64,000 nucleotides of DNA from Phyllobacterium sp. 628 (GTDB lineage Bacteria > Pseudomonadota > Alphaproteobacteria > Rhizobiales > Rhizobiaceae). The stretch is from NCBI RefSeq assembly GCF_014189505.1, contig NZ_CP050303.1, forward strand, positions 434,001-498,000. Reading direction: 5' to 3'. Within the stretch, counting starts at the first letter, position 1; each line of letters starts with the position of its first letter. Below, piece by piece: positions 59,338-64,000 of this stretch. A program made the position numbers and the translations under genes. The notes beneath the pieces were generated by a model. That model was not told the DNA's origin, did no database searches, and saw only the letters and a program-made list of their open reading frames with translations.

Positions 59338-60567
59338 ATGACCACAGCATCCCTTCAACGTATTGAACAGGGCGACAAGCCATCGGCTGATGCACACCGC
59401 ATTGCCAGCGAACGGAAAGCACTTGAAACAGCAAAGCGCTTAGCCGATGAGTTTGCCAAGGATGCTGCAGAGCGGGATCGGGAACGACGGCTGCCCTATC
59501 AGGAACTGGAAGTGCTGGCACAATCCGGTCTGCTCGCCATCACCGTTCCGAAGGAGTTTGGCGGCATCGATGTTTCGGCCGCAACGCTGGCTGAAGTAAC
59601 AGCCATTCTGTCAGAGGCCGATCCATCCATCGGCCAGATACCGCAAAACCATTTCTATATTCTCGAAGCTTTGCGCGTTGATGGGACGCACGCGCAACAG
59701 GCCCTCTTCTTTGGCCGTGCATTGCTGGGGGATCGCTTCGGCAATGCCCTGTCGGAAAAAGGCACCAAAACAGTCGCGCATTACAATACCCGAATTGTAC
59801 CGGACGGTTCGCGCTACCGCATCAGCGGCCGGAAATTCTATTCAACCGGCGTGCTCTTTGCGGATTGGGTGGTAATTTTTGCCAATGATCCGCAAGACCA
59901 TATCACCATGTCATTCGTTCCGCGCGATACACCAGGCCTTACCCTTGTCGATGATTGGGCCGGATTTGGTCAGCGGACTACCGGCAGCGGCACCACCGTC
60001 ATTACGGACGTCATTGTCGATGCTGATGCAGTCGTCCAGCATCACAAGGGTTTTGACCGTCCTTCCACCATCGGTTCGGTCGGCCAGATCATTCATGCGG
60101 GTGTTGATCTTGGAATTGCGCGCGCCGCCTTGCGGGAAACGATCAACTTTGTCCGCACGAAATCGCGGCCATGGATGGACAGCGGTCTCGAGCGAGCGTC
60201 AGAAGATCCGCATACGATTGCAAGGGTTGGCGATCTTTCCATTCGCATTGACGCGGCGGCGGCGCTGCTCGCCCATTCCGGCAATCTTGTCGACAGAGCG
60301 AAAGCTGATCCAAGTGATGAGAATGTAATCGCAGCATCCCTCGCTGTTGCGGGTGCCAAGGTGCTGACGACGGAAGCTGCATTGCAAGCCACCAATGTCC
60401 TGTTCGAACTGGCAGGCACCAGCTCCACGCAGGTTGATCTCAACCTTGACCGCCACTGGCGCAATGCCCGTACCCATACGCTGCACGACCCCGTTCGATG
60501 GAAATATCACGTGGTCGGCAATTACCTTCTCAATGACGTGGCGCCTCCCCGTCACGGCGCCCTTTGA
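59338..60567 (+). CDS. SfnB/DszC-type flavin-dependent monooxygenase (acyl-CoA dehydrogenase fold)
   Basis: A 409-residue intact member of the sulfur-acquisition oxidoreductase (SfnB) group. It shows the acyl-CoA dehydrogenase fold with an N-terminal helical domain (LETAKRLADEFAKDAAERDRERRLPYQELEVL in pieces), a central beta domain with YRISGRKFYSTGVLFADWVVIFA, and a C-terminal four-helix domain with DRHWRNARTHTLHDPVRWKYHVVGNYLLND. The group uses FMNH2/O2 to oxidise sulfides or sulfones; SfnB acts in dimethylsulfone use in Pseudomonas. AAGAGAAG precedes ATG 59338. It is the intact paralogue of the broken gene at 53.1-54.3 kb. Confidence 0.9.
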   Translation: MTTASLQRIEQGDKPSADAHRIASERKALETAKRLADEFAKDAAERDRERRLPYQELEVLAQSGLLAITVPKEFGGIDVSAATLAEVTAILSEADPSIGQIPQNHFYILEALRVDGTHAQQALFFGRALLGDRFGNALSEKGTKTVAHYNTRIVPDGSRYRISGRKFYSTGVLFADWVVIFANDPQDHITMSFVPRDTPGLTLVDDWAGFGQRTTGSGTTVITDVIVDADAVVQHHKGFDRPSTIGSVGQIIHAGVDLGIARAALRETINFVRTKSRPWMDSGLERASEDPHTIARVGDLSIRIDAAAALLAHSGNLVDRAKADPSDENVIAASLAVAGAKVLTTEAALQATNVLFELAGTSSTQVDLNLDRHWRNARTHTLHDPVRWKYHVVGNYLLNDVAPPRHGAL

Positions 60568-60581
60568 CCGGAGCTACGTGC

Positions 60582-61973
60582 ATGACCAGAGAAATTCGTC
60601 TCAACGCCTTCGACATGAATTGCGTCGGCCATCAATCGCCCGGGCTGTGGCGCCATCCGCGCGATCAGGCGTGGACCTACAAGGATCTCGATTATTGGGT
60701 GAACCTCGCCAAAACGCTGGAGCGCGGCAAATTTGACGGCCTGTTTATCGCCGATGTCTTGGGGATTTATGACGTGCTGAACGGCAGCAAAGATGCTGCC
60801 ATCCGTCATTCCGCGCAGGTGCCGGTCAATGATCCGTTGCAACTGATCCCAGCCATGGCCTATGCGACCGAACATCTCGGCTTCGGTCTCACGGCGTCTC
60901 TGTCCTTCGAGCATCCCTATACATTCGCACGTCGGCTTTCGACACTGGATCATCTGACGAAAGGCCGTGCGGGCTGGAACATCGTGACGTCCTATCTTGA
61001 AAGCGGAGCCCGCAATGTCGGGCAGAGCAATCAGGCCAAGCACGACGACCGTTACGATGTGGCGGAGGAATATCTGCAGGTCTGCTACAAGCTTTGGGAA
61101 GGCAGTTGGGAAGACGATGCGGTGCTGCGTGACCGGGAGAGCGGCATTTTCACCGATCCCACGAAGGTTCATGAAATCCGCCACGAGGGTAAATATTTCA
61201 ACGTTCCGGGCATTCATCTGTGCGAACCCTCCCCGCAACGCACGCCTGTGCTTTATCAGGCGGGTGCATCCAAGCGCGGCAAGGATTTCGCCGGACAGAA
61301 TGCTGAGTGTGTGTTCGTCGCCGCGCCATCCAAATCAGTGCTCAAAAAGTATGTCGCCAATGTTCGCCAAGCGGCCGCTGAGGCCGGGCGCAATCCACGC
61401 GAAATTCTGACGTTCAATCTGCAGACTGTCATTCTCGGCGAAACCGACGCCGAGGCCAAAGCCAAGTTTGACGAATACCGCAATTATGTTTCCTATGAAG
61501 GCGCCCTCGCCCTCATCTCTGGCTGGACCGGTATCGATTTCGGTCAGTTCGCACCGGATGAAACCTTGCGGCACCGCTATACCGACGCTGTACAATCAGC
61601 TGTCGAAACATTCACCACCGTGGACCCGAACAAGACATGGACCGTCCGCGAAATGGCAGATTGGGTTGGGATTGGCGGTTTCGGCCCGGTCTTCGTCGGC
61701 TCGCCATCCACTGTCGCTGATCTGCTGCAGGAATGGATCGAGGACACCGATGTTGACGGCTTCAATCTTGCCTATGCAGTGACCCCGGAGAGCTTTGAGG
61801 ATGTGGTGAACCTGCTGGTGCCGGAGTTGCAGAAGCGCGGCGTTTACAAGAAGGATTACCGCACCGGCACCTTGCGCGAAAAACTGTTCGGTGCTGGTCC
61901 GCGCCTGCAAGCTCCGCATCCTGCCGCCAATTATCGTGATCTTCGCGGTGATCGTTCACAGGCAGCAGCATAA
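60582..61973 (+). CDS. NtaA/SnaA/DszA-type FMNH2-dependent monooxygenase
   Basis: A 463-residue luciferase-like TIM barrel enzyme. It begins MTREIRLNAFDMNCVGHQSPGLWRHPRDQ in two family blocks, with SFEHPYTFARRLSTLDHLTKGRAGWNIVTSY (about 113-143), the flavin-site region HDDRYDVAEEYL, and GASKRGKDFAGQNAECVFVAAP. The group covers nitrilotriacetate, pristinamycin, dibenzothiophene-sulfone (DszA) and dimethyl sulfide (DmoA) monooxygenases. In this cluster a C-S bond cleaving role is the natural inference. It needs a flavin reductase, not seen nearby. It follows the SfnB-type gene by 14 bases in one operon. A terminator-like hairpin follows. Confidence 0.92.
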   Translation: MTREIRLNAFDMNCVGHQSPGLWRHPRDQAWTYKDLDYWVNLAKTLERGKFDGLFIADVLGIYDVLNGSKDAAIRHSAQVPVNDPLQLIPAMAYATEHLGFGLTASLSFEHPYTFARRLSTLDHLTKGRAGWNIVTSYLESGARNVGQSNQAKHDDRYDVAEEYLQVCYKLWEGSWEDDAVLRDRESGIFTDPTKVHEIRHEGKYFNVPGIHLCEPSPQRTPVLYQAGASKRGKDFAGQNAECVFVAAPSKSVLKKYVANVRQAAAEAGRNPREILTFNLQTVILGETDAEAKAKFDEYRNYVSYEGALALISGWTGIDFGQFAPDETLRHRYTDAVQSAVETFTTVDPNKTWTVREMADWVGIGGFGPVFVGSPSTVADLLQEWIEDTDVDGFNLAYAVTPESFEDVVNLLVPELQKRGVYKKDYRTGTLREKLFGAGPRLQAPHPAANYRDLRGDRSQAAA

Positions 61974-61977
61974 TATC

Positions 61978-62009
61978 AGCGGCGCGAGGGAATATTCCGT
62001 CGCGCCGCT
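61978..62009. terminator. Long hairpin between convergent monooxygenase and ogt
   Basis: AGCGGCGCGA pairs perfectly with TCGCGCCGCT, and GGAATATTCC inside the loop forms a further palindrome. The entire 32 bases fold almost completely. A/T follows on the plus side at a distance. Confidence 0.65.
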
Positions 62010-62014
62010 CGATC

Positions 62015-62578
62015 TTAAAAACCCAGCGACTGCTGGGCGGGTGGAGGCGGGCCAACATGCACGCCTTCCAACTCCAGCATCCGCACCTTGGCAGTTGATC
62101 CGCCTGGTGCGGAAAAACCACCGACCTTGCCGCCTGCTGCCAAAACGCGGTGGCAGGGAATGATCAGAGCTACCGGGTTTTTCGCCATGGCTTGGCCGAC
62201 ATCCCTTGCAGCTTCCGGTCCTGCGCCAAGCTCTTTGGCCAAAGCCCCATAAGTGGTGGTGTGACCCCAAGCAATTTTGCGGGCTCTAGCATAAACCTCC
62301 TTGAAGAACGCATCCTGCCCTTCGAGATCGAGTTTAAGGCTGGAAAAATCCACCTCTGCCCCGTCAAAATAACGCTTCACCGCAGCAATCGCCTCGCTCA
62401 CATCAGGCGTTGGAGTGTGCTGTTCGGCTTGTGGCAGACGGCGCAGCAAAAGACGTTCAGTTCCTGCCGCACTGCTGGTTGGCAACTGGAACCGCGTGAT
62501 ACCGGCATCGTTCCAGGCGATACCGCAATCCCCCCCAGCCGTTTCGAATATAGAGTAGTGGTGCACTGTCTGACCCAT
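62015..62578 (-). CDS. ogt: Methylated-DNA--protein-cysteine methyltransferase (Ogt type)
   Basis: A 187-residue suicide repair enzyme that removes O6-alkyl groups from guanine. The acceptor motif is PCHRV in NPVALIIPCHRVLAAGG (about 136-152), preceded by the DNA-binding TTTYGALAKELGAGPEAARDVGQAM (about 107-131) and an N-terminal ribonuclease-like fold. The C-terminus has a short proline tail (VGPPPPAQQ). It lacks an AraC/Ada methylphosphotriester domain, so it is the stand-alone form and not itself a regulator. Confidence 0.93.
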   Translation of the reverse strand: MGQTVHHYSIFETAGGDCGIAWNDAGITRFQLPTSSAAGTERLLLRRLPQAEQHTPTPDVSEAIAAVKRYFDGAEVDFSSLKLDLEGQDAFFKEVYARARKIAWGHTTTYGALAKELGAGPEAARDVGQAMAKNPVALIIPCHRVLAAGGKVGGFSAPGGSTAKVRMLELEGVHVGPPPPAQQSLGF

Positions 62579-62654
62579 GACATGGCCTCCGTGTTTTTAC
62601 CTGTCATGAACATTGTCAGTCTGACGATCAAATACAACCCGTTTCTTGCACAAC

Positions 62655-64000
62655 CTATCTCCCAGCGAGAATGAGATCGGCTGCCTTTTCAGCAATCATG
62701 ATAACCGGCGAGTTTGTGTTCCCGGAAACGATATTCGGCATGACGGATGCATCGACAACCCGCAGGCCTGCAATCCCATGCACACGCAATGCATTATCCA
62801 CGACGGCGAGATTATCACTGCCCATCTTGCACGTTCCAACCGGGTGAAAGATCGTCGTCGCAATATCTCCGGCACGATGGATCAATTCATCATCACTCTG
62901 AAACTGTGGGCCGGGCAGCATCTCGGTCGGGCGGTATTTTTGGAGCGTGCGCGTTGCCATGAGGTTGCGGGCATGGCGGATTGATCTTGCGGCGAGCAAT
63001 CTGTCGCCCGCTGTGGAAAGATAATTTGGCTTTATGTCAGGTGAGACGCTGCTGTCAGATCCGTTGATATGCACAGTGCCCCGGCTCTCGGGCCGCAAAT
63101 TACAGACCGAGACTGTCACTGCGGGATAGCGATGCAAGGGTTCACCGAGCCGATCCGTGCTGAGCGGTTGCACGTGATATTCTAGGTCAGGCGTCGCGAC
63201 AGCCGGATCGCTTTTCGCGAAGATACCGAGCTGGCTCGGGGCCATGGAAAGCGGGCCAGACCGGCGGAAAGCATATTCCAGCCCCATTCCCGCCCGCGAA
63301 AAGAGATTGTGGTAAAGCTGGTTGAGTGTCTTTGCGCCTTCGATGCGAAACACGGTGCGGATTTGCAGATGATCCTGCAGGTTTTCACCCACGCCTTGCA
63401 GTTCATGCAGCGGCTGAATTCCCGAATTCTGCAGAACATCGGAGCGGCCAATCCCCGACAGTTCAAGGATTTTCGGGGAGTTGATCGCCCCTGCCGACAG
63501 GATGATCTCTCTGTCAGCCGCCGCCGTATAGGTTGTACCACGCAGGCGATAACGGATGCGCGCCGCGCGCCTGCCGTCCAATTCCAGCTTCTCGACTTCA
63601 GCGCCGGTGAGCACGCGAAGATTGCGCTGCTTCATGGCGGGGCGCAGGAATGCCTTTGTCGTGTTCCAGCGGACACCGCCGCGCTGATTGACTTCGAAAT
63701 AACCGGAGCCCTCATTGTCGCCAGCGTTGAAATCCTCCGTCTTGGGAATACCGAGTTCTTCCGCCGCGACGCGGAATGCATCAAGAATGGGCCAGGAAAG
63801 CCGCTGCCGTTCAACCCGCCATTCACCTCCGGAGCCGTGCTGGGCAGATGAACCACGATAATTATCCTCGGACTTCAGGAAATAGGGCAGCACGTCGTCC
63901 CAGCCCCATCCTGTATTTCCCGCTTGCCGCCAGCCATCATAGTCAGCCGCTTGCCCGCGCATGTAGATCATGCCGTTGATGGACGAACAGCCGCCGAGGA
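62655..64000 (-). CDS. GMC-family FAD-dependent oxidoreductase, C-terminal part (cut by window edge)
   Basis: At least 448 residues of a glucose-methanol-choline oxidoreductase; the N-terminal FAD motif lies beyond the window. The visible part begins in LGGCSSINGMIYMRGQ, the GMC signature 1 region, then GWGWDDVLPYFLKSED. It contains ILSAGAINSPKILELSGIG (signature 2, about 165-183 of the visible part) and the C-terminal IFHPVGTCKMG and SGNTNSPVIMIAEKAADLI with the catalytic His. Substrates in the family are alcohols such as choline; this member cannot be assigned. It is the nearest gene upstream of ogt on the same strand. Confidence 0.9.
   Translation of the reverse strand, partial: LGGCSSINGMIYMRGQAADYDGWRQAGNTGWGWDDVLPYFLKSEDNYRGSSAQHGSGGEWRVERQRLSWPILDAFRVAAEELGIPKTEDFNAGDNEGSGYFEVNQRGGVRWNTTKAFLRPAMKQRNLRVLTGAEVEKLELDGRRAARIRYRLRGTTYTAAADREIILSAGAINSPKILELSGIGRSDVLQNSGIQPLHELQGVGENLQDHLQIRTVFRIEGAKTLNQLYHNLFSRAGMGLEYAFRRSGPLSMAPSQLGIFAKSDPAVATPDLEYHVQPLSTDRLGEPLHRYPAVTVSVCNLRPESRGTVHINGSDSSVSPDIKPNYLSTAGDRLLAARSIRHARNLMATRTLQKYRPTEMLPGPQFQSDDELIHRAGDIATTIFHPVGTCKMGSDNLAVVDNALRVHGIAGLRVVDASVMPNIVSGNTNSPVIMIAEKAADLILAGR

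Overview
The window looks like accessory chromosome, second chromosome or megaplasmid DNA from an alphaproteobacterium of the Rhizobiales (Hyphomicrobiales), most likely the Brucellaceae/Phyllobacteriaceae. The main evidence is a Brucella/Ochrobactrum-type porin_2 outer-membrane protein at 23.1 kb. Supporting evidence is an IalB-family gene behind a Brucella-like autotransporter, a cyclase-TolB-TPR protein of rhizobial type, and many ABC importers with local regulators. I see no rRNA, tRNA, phage, IS transposase or CRISPR. The taxonomic call rests on remembered protein families, not on a search.

Layout. 0-2.4 kb: end of a CUT2 sugar importer operon (LacI regulator, binding protein, ATPase cut by the window edge) with LacI-type operators. 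2.5-9.7 kb: a Prc-type tail-specific protease, a class III cyclase with TolB/TPR modules, an ECF42-type sigma factor with its YCII/DGPF partner, and a GST divergent from a MarR regulator. 9.8-17.1 kb: a DUF899 protein, a three-gene Fe-siderophore/cobalamin-type importer, an M32 carboxypeptidase, a beta-hydroxyacid dehydrogenase divergent from a LysR regulator, and an unknown small protein. 17.2-24.3 kb: an amino-acid permease, a flavin monooxygenase-like protein, a TetR/small-protein pair with twin operators, an unusual two-HTH protein, and the porin behind a 600-bp intergenic region holding a 35-bp inverted repeat. 24.3-31.4 kb: a CaiB-type CoA-transferase and a TriABC-like RND pump with two adaptors, divergent from its TetR. 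31.4-37.4 kb: an Rrf2 regulator, a thioredoxin-reductase-like flavoprotein, an old yellow enzyme, zwf, a PPi-type phosphofructokinase and a small lipoprotein.

37.6-46.7 kb is a surface-and-signalling block. It holds a hybrid histidine kinase, a large autotransporter with a (Gly-Asn-Pro)10 linker, an IalB gene coupled to it by TGATG but broken by a +1 frameshift, a NarL/LuxR response regulator, and a LytS/LytR-type pair whose upstream region carries three helically phased repeats matching the LytTR site. 46.3-50.2 kb: a small membrane protein, a GntR/FCD regulator, a LuxR-type regulator and an orphan branched-chain-amino-acid-type binding protein; a TGGCATATGCCA palindrome precedes two of these genes.

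50.5-62.0 kb is the most distinctive region, an organosulfur-type cluster. One arm is ssuD plus a NAD_binding_9 flavoprotein. Converging on it is an operon of a Tat-exported binding protein, a two-domain ATPase and two permeases (RbsABC/CUT2 architecture), ending in a frameshifted DszC/SfnB-type monooxygenase. Divergent from that operon is an intact SfnB-type monooxygenase followed by a DszA/NtaA-type monooxygenase. A sugar-class importer among sulfur-scavenging flavin monooxygenases suggests uptake and desulfurisation of an organosulfur compound that cannot be named from sequence. The window closes with an Ogt-type DNA repair methyltransferase and a truncated GMC oxidoreductase.

Two genes (ialB-like and dszC-like) each read through if one surplus base is removed, so either both are recent pseudogenes or the assembly has indels.
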